Positions 43,835-53,002 of a stretch of DNA of 64,000 bases are shown piece by piece. The stretch's first letter is position 1. Each line of letters opens with the position of its first letter. This DNA comes from Rasiella rasia. GTDB taxonomy: Bacteria; Bacteroidota; Bacteroidia; Flavobacteriales; Flavobacteriaceae. The stretch covers positions 2,371,501-2,435,500 of the forward strand of contig NZ_CP049057.1 in assembly GCF_011044175.1 (NCBI RefSeq). Direction: 5' to 3'. The notes below the pieces were generated by a model. That model was not told the DNA's origin. It ran no database searches and saw nothing but the letters and a program-made list of their open reading frames with translations. The position numbers and the translations under genes are program-made.

Positions 43835-46230
43835 GCATACGCCTACTAACAACCACCCTTTTAATTTTATTTTTTACTAACCTTTCAGCCCAACAAATTA
43901 TAGTACTTGATCAAGAATCTAAACAACCCATCGCAGGGGTTGCTTTGTTTAATTCGGAAAAGTCTACTTCTGCAATAACCGATTTCGATGGTCATGTAGA
44001 TATTTCGGTTTTTGATGCTTCAGAAGTAATTACTTTTCAGCACGTTTCGCATGTAGCTTATTCGGTACAAAAAAACAATATTACCAATGGTCTAGTCTAT
44101 CTATCTGAAGATACTAGTGTGTTGGATGAAGTAGTGCTGTCTGTATCCAAATTTGGTCAAAGCAAAAGAGAAGTACCGCAACAAATAGTGAGTGTAACCA
44201 GTGAGGATATTCTGTTTGGCAATCCGCAAACAGCAGCAGATTTGTTGGAGAGTAGCGGAAAAGTATACGTTCAAAAAAGCCAGTTAGGCGGTGGTAGCCC
44301 GTTAATTAGAGGTTTTTCTACCAATAGATTGTTAATTGCAGTAGACGGTGTACGTTTTAACACCGCTATTTTTCGCGGCGGAAATGTACAAAATGTCATC
44401 TCTATAGATCCATTTGCCATAGAACGTACGGAAGTTATTTTAGGCCCTGGTTCAGTTCCTTACGGAAGTGATGCGGTTGGGGGTGTAATGAATTTTTATA
44501 CAAAAAAGCCGAAATTTTCTTTCGAAGAAGGCATGGCGCTTTCCGGAAATGCGACAGCTCGATATGCTACCGCAAACTCAGAAAAAACAGGTCATTTCGA
44601 TTTTAATATCGGACTCAAAGAATGGTCTTTTTTAACCAGTGTTACGTATAGTGATTTTGATGATTTGCGAATGGGAAGCAATGGTCCAGACGACTATTTG
44701 CGACCTGAGTATGTAGAAATTATTAATGGTGTTGATACCGTTGTGCCTAACGACAACCCTTTGGTACAACGTCCAACAGGTTATAATCAGATTAACGCCA
44801 TGCAAAAAGTGCGATACATGCCTACAGAGAACTGGGACTTTAATTTAGGCTTGTTTTACACTACCACAAGCGATTATTCTAGATACGATAGGCTTATTCG
44901 TGAAAGAGACGGTGTACTTCGTTCTGCAGAATGGTATTATGGTCCACAAGAATGGATGAGTGGAAATTTGCAGATTACTAATAAAGGAACTGGTATTTAC
45001 GATGAAAGTAACTTAACCTTGTCGTTTCAAAATTTTAAAGAAAGCCGAAACGATCGCGATTTAGGTGCCACTACATTGTTTGAAACCGATGAAGAAGTAA
45101 ACGCATATACTGCTGGATGGGATTTTACTAAGAAATTCGGTAAAAACACGCTGTTTTATGGGCTCGAGTATGTTTTTAATAAAGTAAATAGTGTTGGTCA
45201 GCAAACAGATGTTTCTACTGGAGTAAGTAGCCCAGACGCTTCTCGCTATCCAGATGGAAGCACTTGGCAATCGTTAGCAGCCTATGCTAGTTTACAATCT
45301 AAATTTACAGACAATCTTTCGTTTCAAGGAGGATTGAGGTACAACCAGATTTTAGTAGATGCTACTTTCGACACACAATTTTTTAATTTTCCTTTTTCCG
45401 AAGCAAACATAAACACAGGTGCACTAACGGGAAGTGCTGGTTTTGCATGGCAAGCAAGCGACATACTAGGGTGGAAACTAAACTTTGGTACCGCCTTTAG
45501 AGCGCCTAATATTGACGATATAGGAAAGATATTTGATAGCGAGCCAGGAAGTGTAGTAGTGCCAAACCCTAATTTAAAACCTGAGTATGCTTATAATGGT
45601 GAGCTAGGAGCTACCTTAGACTTTAGCAAGGTGGTTACTATAGAAATGTCTACTTTTTATACCGTATTAAATGATGCCCTTGTACGACGTGATTTTTCAC
45701 TAAATGGTGAAACTGAAATAGATTATCAAGGAGAAGCTAGTACTGTACAAGCAATACAAAATGCAGCCAAAGCCGAAGTCTATGGTTTTGAAGTTGGAAT
45801 GGAAATTAACTTTTCCGAAGCATTGCAACTAACTTCGCAATATAATATTACAGATGGTTTTTCTGAAGAAGACGATGGCACTCGCGCACCGAGTAGGCAT
45901 ATTGCTCCAATGTTTGGTAACACACACTTGCTATTTAAATGGAATAAGTTAAAACTTGATGCTTTTGGAGAATATAATGGGCAATTCGATTTTGAAGATT
46001 TAGCTCCTAGCCAACAGAGTAATGCATTTTTATATGCACTCGACGAAAATGGGAACCCATTTGCACCAAATTGGCTTACCTTGAATTTTGGTGCGCAATA
46101 TGATATTACAGAGGCATTGCAAGTAAACGCGGTGCTAGAAAACATTACCGATGAGCGATATAGACCGTACTCAAGTGGTATTGCAGCAGCAGGTAGAAAT
46201 TTGATTGTGGCAGCTAGCTATAGCTTCTAA
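43831..46230 (+). CDS. TonB-dependent outer-membrane receptor with carboxypeptidase-like N-terminal domain
   Basis: A 799-residue receptor. Signal peptide 1-20 (LSAQ), a CarboxypepD_reg-like domain (21-100), a plug (about 110-230, SKREVPQQIVSVTSEDIL, GSVPYGSDAVGG), and a 22-strand barrel ending in a C-terminal Phe. FRAPNIDD and NPNLKPEYAYN are the boxes seen in heme/hemoglobin receptors, but the His expected between them is absent, so heme uptake is not assured. It overlaps recO by four bases. The ligand is unknown. Confidence 0.9.
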   Translation: MSIRLLTTTLLILFFTNLSAQQIIVLDQESKQPIAGVALFNSEKSTSAITDFDGHVDISVFDASEVITFQHVSHVAYSVQKNNITNGLVYLSEDTSVLDEVVLSVSKFGQSKREVPQQIVSVTSEDILFGNPQTAADLLESSGKVYVQKSQLGGGSPLIRGFSTNRLLIAVDGVRFNTAIFRGGNVQNVISIDPFAIERTEVILGPGSVPYGSDAVGGVMNFYTKKPKFSFEEGMALSGNATARYATANSEKTGHFDFNIGLKEWSFLTSVTYSDFDDLRMGSNGPDDYLRPEYVEIINGVDTVVPNDNPLVQRPTGYNQINAMQKVRYMPTENWDFNLGLFYTTTSDYSRYDRLIRERDGVLRSAEWYYGPQEWMSGNLQITNKGTGIYDESNLTLSFQNFKESRNDRDLGATTLFETDEEVNAYTAGWDFTKKFGKNTLFYGLEYVFNKVNSVGQQTDVSTGVSSPDASRYPDGSTWQSLAAYASLQSKFTDNLSFQGGLRYNQILVDATFDTQFFNFPFSEANINTGALTGSAGFAWQASDILGWKLNFGTAFRAPNIDDIGKIFDSEPGSVVVPNPNLKPEYAYNGELGATLDFSKVVTIEMSTFYTVLNDALVRRDFSLNGETEIDYQGEASTVQAIQNAAKAEVYGFEVGMEINFSEALQLTSQYNITDGFSEEDDGTRAPSRHIAPMFGNTHLLFKWNKLKLDAFGEYNGQFDFEDLAPSQQSNAFLYALDENGNPFAPNWLTLNFGAQYDITEALQVNAVLENITDERYRPYSSGIAAAGRNLIVAASYSF

Positions 46231-46272
46231 ACTAAAAAATACGAATTTACGCTAAAAAAGTGTTTCTGTTTT

Positions 46273-46302
46273 TTTGCATACTTAAAAAATAGGTTATATT
46301 TG
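46273..46302 (+). promoter_or_regulatory. Promoter (TTTG ... TATATTTG) for tRNA-Asn
   Basis: TTTG at 46273-46276 and TATATTTG at 46295-46302 with 18 bases between: the best complete -33/-7 match in the window. It is about 43 bases before the mature tRNA. Confidence 0.75.
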
Positions 46303-46344
46303 CATCCGCAAAAAGGGTGATCCCTTTTGTTGTCTATATGACAT

Positions 46345-46418
46345 TCCTCTTTAGCTCAGTTGGTTAGAGCATCTGACTGTTAATCAGAGGGTCCTTGGTT
46401 CGAGCCCAAGAAGAGGAG
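46345..46418 (+). tRNA. tRNA-Asn (anticodon GUU)
   Basis: A 74-base cloverleaf. The acceptor stem TCCTCTT pairs with AAGAGGA, with discriminator G46418. The D arm contains TAGCTCAGTTGGTTAGAGC. The anticodon loop CTGTTAA holds anticodon GTT. The T arm is CTTGG-TTCGAGC-CCAAG. CCA is not encoded. A terminator follows at 46426. Confidence 0.96.
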
Positions 46419-46425
46419 CGATTTA

Positions 46426-46455
46426 AACCCCAGTTAATTTAGCTGGGGTTTTTTT
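46426..46455 (+). terminator. Terminator after tRNA-Asn
   Basis: AACCCCAG (46426-46433) pairs with CTGGGGTT (46443-46450), followed by T5. Confidence 0.88.
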
Positions 46456-46598
46456 ATGTCTACATTCTTTACTCTAAAATACTTGATCAATTTTATACTG
46501 GGGCAACTGCTAATATTGATCAGAGACTTGTTATTTTTTTCTTTTTATTCATTTTAACCTTTCAAAGGCATAAAAGTTTTGCTTAGCAAGGCAATCTT

Positions 46599-49500
46599 TC
46601 AATTTTTCACCAACTGTTTAGTTACCAGACCCAATTCTGTTTTTATAAGTATCATATAGGTGGCGCTTGCTAATTCTGAAATATCTATTTTCATTTCTGA
46701 AAGTTCCTTGCTTGCATCTAAGGTCTTTATCAAACGTCCTGTTACATCGTAAATATGCACGTCTTGTAACGGAATGTTCTGCGGATTGTTCAATAGTATG
46801 AAGTCTGTAGCAGGGTTTGGATACATGCTTACGCTTGAAATATCAAAGCTATTATCACCTATTCCTAGTACGGCTTCTACAGTAAGATTGAAAGTACAGT
46901 CTGTCTCATTACCTGAAGCATCAGATACGGTAATAGTCACCGGATACACGCCTGGGGCTAACAAGTCACCAACTGCTGGTGATTGACTTACAACATTGAC
47001 AGGGTCTGTACAATTATCTGTAGCAGTTACCGCTCCTGATGTGATAAAGTTTTCTACTTCATACTGAGTTCCTTCTATAGTTTGTACTGTAAAGTCTACA
47101 GGACAATCTAATTCTGGAGCTATTTCATCAAGAACTGTTACTGTTGCGGTACATGTGGCAGTGTTCCCTGAAGGGTCTTCTACTGTTACCGTTACCACAA
47201 CTGGTGTTCCTACATCATCACAGTTAAAATCTGTAATGTCTGCAGAGGTTTGAGCAATACCACAGATATCGTCGCTCATCACCACAAGGTCTGCTGGGTC
47301 TATACTCGCCTCTCCATTTGCATCGAGTGATACGGTAAGATCCATACAACTAACTGTTGGAGCTATTACATCTTCTACTGTTAGCGTTGCTGTACATGTT
47401 GAAGTATTACCACCATCGTCTGTAACTGTTATGGTTACCGTGTTGTCTCCTACATCTGCACAAGTAAATGTGTCTGGAGATACACTAAAAGTAAGGTTCG
47501 TGCCCCCACAAGCGTCTGTAGACCCTCCATCGAAGATGGATGCATCTATAATACTAACCATTCCTAGTGCATCTAACTGCACGCTAGCGTCTTGGCAGAC
47601 TGCATTTGGCATAACACCATTCTCTACAGTTACTATAGCTGTACAGCTGCTGCTTAATCCTCCAGCATCTGTAGCAGTAAGGGTTACAATATTGTCACCG
47701 AGGTCTGCACAGGTAAAGCTGTCTATATCGATACTCAAGCTTGTAATTGCACAGTTATCGGTAGAACCTCCATCTACATCGGCGGCTACAATGGTAGCAT
47801 TTCCTGTAGCATCTAGCATCACTGTAATATCTTGACAAACCGCCATTGGTGGATCATCGTCTGTTACTGTTACCGTAAAGCTACACGTAGCTGTGTTTCC
47901 ATTAACATCTACTACAATAAACTGGTTCGTGGTAACCCCTATCGGGAATATTTCACCACTAGCAATACCTGCTTGTTGAACAACAAAGTCGATACCACAG
48001 TTATCGGTTCCTACAGGAAGTGGGAAGGTAACGGTAGCGCCACATTCACCATTGTTAGTAGGAACAACTATATCTGCTGGACAGAAAATCATTGGTGCTA
48101 TGTTGTCTTCTACGGTTACTACAGCTACACAAGAGCTTGTATTTCCGTTTACATCAGTTACCGTTAGTGTTACATTGTTTGGTCCAACATTAGAACAATC
48201 GAAGGTATCTATATCGACTGCAATAGACGCTATTCCGCAGGCATCGGTAGAACCTCCGTCAACATCGGCAGCTACGATATTTGCATCGCCGTTAGCATCT
48301 AGTTGGATTGTGATATCCTGACACACTGCAGTTGGTGCTACGTTGTCTTCAACGGTTACTGTTGCGGTACACGTACTGCTGTTTCCGTTTACATCGGTTA
48401 CTGTTAAGGTTACTGTGTTAGCCCCTACATCGGCACAGGTAAATGTACTTGGAGAAATCCCAAGCGCAGCGATTCCGCAGTTATCTGTAGAGCCACCATC
48501 GATATCTCCAGGGGTAATACTAGCATTTCCTGTAGCATCTAGTTGTACGGTGATGTCTTGGCAAACAGCAACAGGAGGTTCGTTGTCTACAACGGTTACA
48601 TCGAAGGTACAGGTCGCTGTATTTCCAGAAGGATCGGTAGCCGTTGCGGTAACGGTTGTGGTTCCCACTGGGAAACTTGTTCCTGGATCTTGAGAATATG
48701 TTACCACAGCGCTACAGTTATCGGTTGCAGTTGCTGCAAAAGATACGATGGCTGCACACGCTCCTGGATCGTTATTTACCGAAATATCTCCCGGGCAAGT
48801 TATTGCAGGCGGAATCATATCTTCAACAGTAACCATAGCTGTGCATGAATCTGAATTTCCTGCTGCATCCGTTACCGTTAGGGTAACCTGGACAGCAGCA
48901 CCCACATCTGTACAACTAAACGTATCTATATCTACCATGTAGGAAGTGATCCCTATATTATCTGTAGAGCCACCATCTACATCTTGTGCATTTATCATTA
49001 CACTTCCACTTGCATCTAATTGTACAGTTATATCTTGGCATACGGCTGTGGGAGGTATATTATCTGCAAGCAACACAACATCATTTCCATCTCCGCCAGT
49101 GTAACTAATAGCTCCAGTGAATGACCCTATGGTTACCTGAGCGTTTTGAGGCAAGGCATTAAATATACCTGTAACGGCATCTATGCCATCATTATTTATA
49201 ATAATCAGTTCTTCAGCACCATTGGGCATAAAACCACCTAGAAGTTCTAAAGTAGCATTGTCTAAACTAATAGCCCCTTCTATATCTAATTGATCATAGT
49301 CTGTTCCCGGAGTGGTAGGGCCATTTAAATTTATTCTAATAGTATCATCGCTGGAAAGACTAAGATTAGCTTGTAATCCAAAAATTGAGGCAGCTGTATC
49401 ACTTCCTGGCGATATGATTCCATTTATAATAAGATTATCTGCCACTACGTGCGGACTTGCATAACCCACCCGATCTTCTATGGTGCCTCCTATGGCTACA

Positions 49501-52500
49501 GACATTGTGAGATTGTTGGTTTGGGTATCTATATTCCCAATGAATATACTGGCTCCATTAATGTTGACAGGATCTGTGAAAGTAACATCATTTACAGTAA
49601 CATCTCCTGAGGTAAGTTCACCAAAACTGATGTCTGTAAAACCATCAAGCAAATTGCTAATGGCTTCATTATTTAAGCGTAATTGGTTGTTAAAACCATT
49701 TCCTAACCCTATACCTCTGCCTGAAGTTCTTGGCGAGATTACGAGACTTCCGGATGACTGAATAAAATGATCACCTGAATTAAGTAGTCGCACTTCATCA
49801 TTCTGTATCACACTTATGTTGCCTGAAGCTGTAGGCGAACCTAGCACTCCTTGATTAAAAATATCTTCCGAACTTCCAGTACTCTGGAGCGTAATGTTTG
49901 AAGACCCTAAGGAGTTTATGCCGGCCATTGAGCCAAACCCAATGAATTCATAGAAGATTCCATGTTCACCGCCTTGGCCATTTACAAGGATATCCCCTGT
50001 AGTAGATTGAACTCTAAAATCATTATTTCCAACAGAGGCAAAATAAATACCTGCATGAATTGGTGTGCCGTTTAATTGCGCCGAATTTGTACCACTTCTC
50101 CCTGAAATAGCTATAGTTCCAGAAGTAGTGATTGTTTTTCCGTTCGTCAAAAATGCAACATAGGCGACTGGAGGTAGAGGCCCAGACGGATTAGCACTTA
50201 ATGTGATATTACCAGAATCTGTAGTAATTATAGCATGTATCTCAAGATCATTTTTAGTAATAAATGAAAGGCTGCCACTTCCTAAGGTGATAGGACTATT
50301 AACGGCTACCTCGTTCACATTTTGAATACTGATTCCTGTTCCAACACTACTAAAATCTACAGTAGCATCCCAGTTAATAGTATCATTCCCTGTAATACCG
50401 TCAAATTGTATTTCAGAAGTGATATTTGCTAGAGGGACATCCACTGTGTTGTCATTTACTTGAACGACCCCCGCGCCAGTCCCGGTTATTTTTAGGTTCG
50501 GATCGAAAATACGTAAATTTCCAGCATTGGTAGTTACCACAAGCGCGTCATTACTAGTGCCTCCATTAACATCTGTAATCGTTAAAAGGCCCGAAGCATC
50601 TAAATTCACTTCAGTTTCTGTTGGAGTTGCACCAAGAACAGTTAATTCAATGTCATTACCAGAACCACCTACATAACTAATTTGGTAATCAAATCCACCC
50701 TCTATAAATACAGCACCTTCGGGTAAATTTTCAAACGTACCATTTACGGGAGTAGCCCCTGGCACGTCGGCAATGAGAAACGTATCATTAGTAGTTGGCG
50801 AATAACCAGCATCTGCTATCAAATTTAATGATGCATTTGAAAGTGTAAGGGTAGAACCTAATAATTGTAAATGATCGTGACCAGAGCCTGCTCCGCTGGT
50901 ATTGAACAACTCTATTTGCCAGGTGTCGTTAGCACTAAAAACAATGTCACCATTTGTTTGTAGTAGCCCAGCTGAATTTGATTCTCCTGGAGCAATAGCA
51001 CCTTCAATCGTGGTTTGTGAAGCTATGATATGTGGTCCTGCGGCTCCTGTAGCTTCACTAATTGAACCGTTTGCTTCAATAGTCAATGTATTGGAAGCTG
51101 CGTTAAGTTGATTAATTGAAAAATTGTCACCCATAAGCACTATGGGATCTGTAAATGTTGCTGTTCCAATATCGAAATCGCCAGTAGTTGTGTTACCAAT
51201 TCGGATGAATGAAAAACCATCATTGAATGTAGCCAATGCGGTTGCAGGCAACCTAAGTTGTCCTGGTACAGGGGCAGGTGTACCGAGACCTATAGGAACA
51301 TTTGAATTGTTGGGTTCTATAATTAGCCCACCGGTAGATTCTAGGGTTGTACCTGCAGTAATGTTCATACTATCTCCAACAAGATGAATCAACCCAGTGG
51401 AGGTGTTATCTCCAATAGTACCATTTTGAACGGTTAAATGCGACGAATTGGAGTTTCCATCTGCATTCAATTGGAGTGTTGATGAGATTGACCTTATCGT
51501 TGCTTGATTTATTAAAATTGCTTCGCCACTTGTTGCAGCGCTACTTGTACCGTTTATGGTGATGTTTCCATTGGTAAGTATACTACTTCCAACATCCCGT
51601 ATTTCAAAACCTCTATTTAAGGTTCCACTTCCGGTGGTTCCATTTAAATTTATATTTCCTGTACCAGTTACTTGGCTACCACCAGCTATCCTAACACCAT
51701 GCCTATTAAATCCATTTCCAGCACCAAATCCGCTTATCGTTGTTTGTCTGCCATCTTTAACAACACTATTATTGCCTAAAAACACGCCGATACCTCCTGA
51801 ACCTGCCGCTCCAATACCAGATATACTAAGATTTGCAGATCCGTTTGCGTCTAGTACCGAATTGTTATCTACGGACACCCCAATTGCATCCCCATTGGGT
51901 CCAGCATCTCCCGATATTCTTAAATCATCGTCTGGATCGTTGAAGAAAAGACCCGTACAACGCACCATACTATCTTCAATCCTAACTCCTGCATTTAGGA
52001 AGCCATTTGTGATGTCTAGTTCGCCGTTTATTCTAAGTTTCTCACCTGTCACTTCAGATTGTGAGATTAAGATCCCGTAGTTGCTTGTTCCTGCACCAAC
52101 CTGAACACTACCATTAAGAGTAACTTCTGCAACCATTACATCCTGATCTATTGTAGAACCATCTGTTATTGCTATACCTTGTGATGTAGTTGTACTAGAA
52201 CCTCCCACACCTGTTAGATTCAGGTGTAGACCTCTAATCTCAGCAGTGCTATACAAATAAATACCCGTGCTTTCATTTCCACTGTTACCCCCTTTACCAA
52301 ACATCGATAGATTACCAGTATCCACGTCTATGGTATTTCCTTCCATTACAATGCCTCTAAATTCTCCTGATGAGGATGGAATCTGCTCATTGGCACTTAA
52401 TGTAATATTCCCCGTGTCTGTAAATAAATCGCCCGTGCCTGTAAAAATTATTGTTTCGGAAGCGTTTACCGATATATTTCCACTTGTTGAAGTTATTGAT

Positions 52501-52889
52501 GCATAAATTCCAACACGATTAAAATTAAATATTTCATAGTCTGTATGACTTATTACAAGATGTGCGAAATGCTCAAAGGTATCATATCCACTTCCCCCGT
52601 CAATTAGGATTCCATTCGATATTTGACTAAGTACCACGTTTACTTCGTTTGGGCCAGATTGCGTTACTCCCGCTCCAACGGCCACTACTGAGTTTCCGTT
52701 ATCGCTACTAATTGTTATCTGACTGCCATTAGGTGACATTCTTAAAACTGAATTAAGGGATCCGTTTTCTTCTGTAATTTGCAGTTCACCACTTACTATT
52801 TCAACACGTACGTTTTGCGAAAACATTGTTAGCGTAGTAAACATAAAAAGGAATAGACAAGATTTCTTGAGGGAAGTAATAGTTTTCAT
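46599..52889 (-). CDS. Giant surface protein: duplicated beta-solenoid, nine HYR-like repeats, T9SS sorting domain
   Basis: A 2096-residue secreted protein. Signal peptide about 1-24 (TMFSQ). Residues 30-1277 contain two related blocks (about 30-750 and 758-1277), each with SGNITLSAN-type strands, a region ending GGSGNDIEL or GGDGNDVVL, and a TFTDPI/TFTDPV hallmark. The sequence suggests a beta-helix-like stalk. Residues 1279-2005 are nine repeats of about 80 residues (AVCQDITVQLD... or CPGDI...). The C-terminal type A sorting domain (about 2015-2096, SMYPNPATDFILL...TKQLVKN) marks it for type IX secretion. It is probably an adhesin or surface structural protein. The regulator gene lies 113 bases upstream on the same strand. 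Confidence 0.9.
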   Translation of the reverse strand: MKTITSLKKSCLFLFMFTTLTMFSQNVRVEIVSGELQITEENGSLNSVLRMSPNGSQITISSDNGNSVVAVGAGVTQSGPNEVNVVLSQISNGILIDGGSGYDTFEHFAHLVISHTDYEIFNFNRVGIYASITSTSGNISVNASETIIFTGTGDLFTDTGNITLSANEQIPSSSGEFRGIVMEGNTIDVDTGNLSMFGKGGNSGNESTGIYLYSTAEIRGLHLNLTGVGGSSTTTSQGIAITDGSTIDQDVMVAEVTLNGSVQVGAGTSNYGILISQSEVTGEKLRINGELDITNGFLNAGVRIEDSMVRCTGLFFNDPDDDLRISGDAGPNGDAIGVSVDNNSVLDANGSANLSISGIGAAGSGGIGVFLGNNSVVKDGRQTTISGFGAGNGFNRHGVRIAGGSQVTGTGNINLNGTTGSGTLNRGFEIRDVGSSILTNGNITINGTSSAATSGEAILINQATIRSISSTLQLNADGNSNSSHLTVQNGTIGDNTSTGLIHLVGDSMNITAGTTLESTGGLIIEPNNSNVPIGLGTPAPVPGQLRLPATALATFNDGFSFIRIGNTTTGDFDIGTATFTDPIVLMGDNFSINQLNAASNTLTIEANGSISEATGAAGPHIIASQTTIEGAIAPGESNSAGLLQTNGDIVFSANDTWQIELFNTSGAGSGHDHLQLLGSTLTLSNASLNLIADAGYSPTTNDTFLIADVPGATPVNGTFENLPEGAVFIEGGFDYQISYVGGSGNDIELTVLGATPTETEVNLDASGLLTITDVNGGTSNDALVVTTNAGNLRIFDPNLKITGTGAGVVQVNDNTVDVPLANITSEIQFDGITGNDTINWDATVDFSSVGTGISIQNVNEVAVNSPITLGSGSLSFITKNDLEIHAIITTDSGNITLSANPSGPLPPVAYVAFLTNGKTITTSGTIAISGRSGTNSAQLNGTPIHAGIYFASVGNNDFRVQSTTGDILVNGQGGEHGIFYEFIGFGSMAGINSLGSSNITLQSTGSSEDIFNQGVLGSPTASGNISVIQNDEVRLLNSGDHFIQSSGSLVISPRTSGRGIGLGNGFNNQLRLNNEAISNLLDGFTDISFGELTSGDVTVNDVTFTDPVNINGASIFIGNIDTQTNNLTMSVAIGGTIEDRVGYASPHVVADNLIINGIISPGSDTAASIFGLQANLSLSSDDTIRINLNGPTTPGTDYDQLDIEGAISLDNATLELLGGFMPNGAEELIIINNDGIDAVTGIFNALPQNAQVTIGSFTGAISYTGGDGNDVVLLADNIPPTAVCQDITVQLDASGSVMINAQDVDGGSTDNIGITSYMVDIDTFSCTDVGAAVQVTLTVTDAAGNSDSCTAMVTVEDMIPPAITCPGDISVNNDPGACAAIVSFAATATDNCSAVVTYSQDPGTSFPVGTTTVTATATDPSGNTATCTFDVTVVDNEPPVAVCQDITVQLDATGNASITPGDIDGGSTDNCGIAALGISPSTFTCADVGANTVTLTVTDVNGNSSTCTATVTVEDNVAPTAVCQDITIQLDANGDANIVAADVDGGSTDACGIASIAVDIDTFDCSNVGPNNVTLTVTDVNGNTSSCVAVVTVEDNIAPMIFCPADIVVPTNNGECGATVTFPLPVGTDNCGIDFVVQQAGIASGEIFPIGVTTNQFIVVDVNGNTATCSFTVTVTDDDPPMAVCQDITVMLDATGNATIVAADVDGGSTDNCAITSLSIDIDSFTCADLGDNIVTLTATDAGGLSSSCTAIVTVENGVMPNAVCQDASVQLDALGMVSIIDASIFDGGSTDACGGTNLTFSVSPDTFTCADVGDNTVTITVTDDGGNTSTCTATLTVEDVIAPTVSCMDLTVSLDANGEASIDPADLVVMSDDICGIAQTSADITDFNCDDVGTPVVVTVTVEDPSGNTATCTATVTVLDEIAPELDCPVDFTVQTIEGTQYEVENFITSGAVTATDNCTDPVNVVSQSPAVGDLLAPGVYPVTITVSDASGNETDCTFNLTVEAVLGIGDNSFDISSVSMYPNPATDFILLNNPQNIPLQDVHIYDVTGRLIKTLDASKELSEMKIDISELASATYMILIKTELGLVTKQLVKN
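46878..49055 (-). repeat. Nine tandem HYR-like protein repeats in the giant gene
   Basis: Nine repeats of about 80 codons (roughly residues 1279-2005) occur. Six contain VCQD or SCMD near the start (units 1, 3, 4, 6, 7, 8); three are of the CP(G/A/V)D form (units 2, 5, 9). Each repeat has a conserved Cys pattern and the phrase TVTDxxGNxxxCxAxVTVED. The repeats are diverged at DNA level. Confidence 0.85.
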
Positions 52890-52935
52890 AGGTGTAATTT
52901 AGAATCACAAAGTAGGGTTCATTACATCAGTTTAC

Positions 52936-52955
52936 AATGGACAATGAATGGACAA
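52936..52955. repeat. 9-bp direct repeat upstream of the giant gene
   Basis: AATGGACAA occurs at 52936-52944 and again at 52947-52955, with an 11-base period (one helical turn). It lies 47-66 bases before the giant gene ATG. It is a candidate activator site. Confidence 0.55.
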
Positions 52956-53002
52956 CACTATCACCATATGCCCATAAATAAAAGTATTTCTGGGAGGTGA
53001 GC

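Noticed and set aside
47431-48942. Several open frames on the plus strand across the HYR repeats
   Set aside because: They are antisense shadows of the repeated Thr/Val/Asp codons of the 2096-residue gene, which has a signal peptide, sorting domain and continuous frame.
46878-49055. Possible CRISPR or DNA satellite
   Set aside because: The periodicity is about 240 bases and lies in codons; there are no short identical repeats with unique spacers.
51556-52080. 174-residue Pro/Leu/Ser-rich plus-strand frame
   Set aside because: Antisense to the glycine/serine/asparagine-rich solenoid region; no start signal and no recognisable domain.
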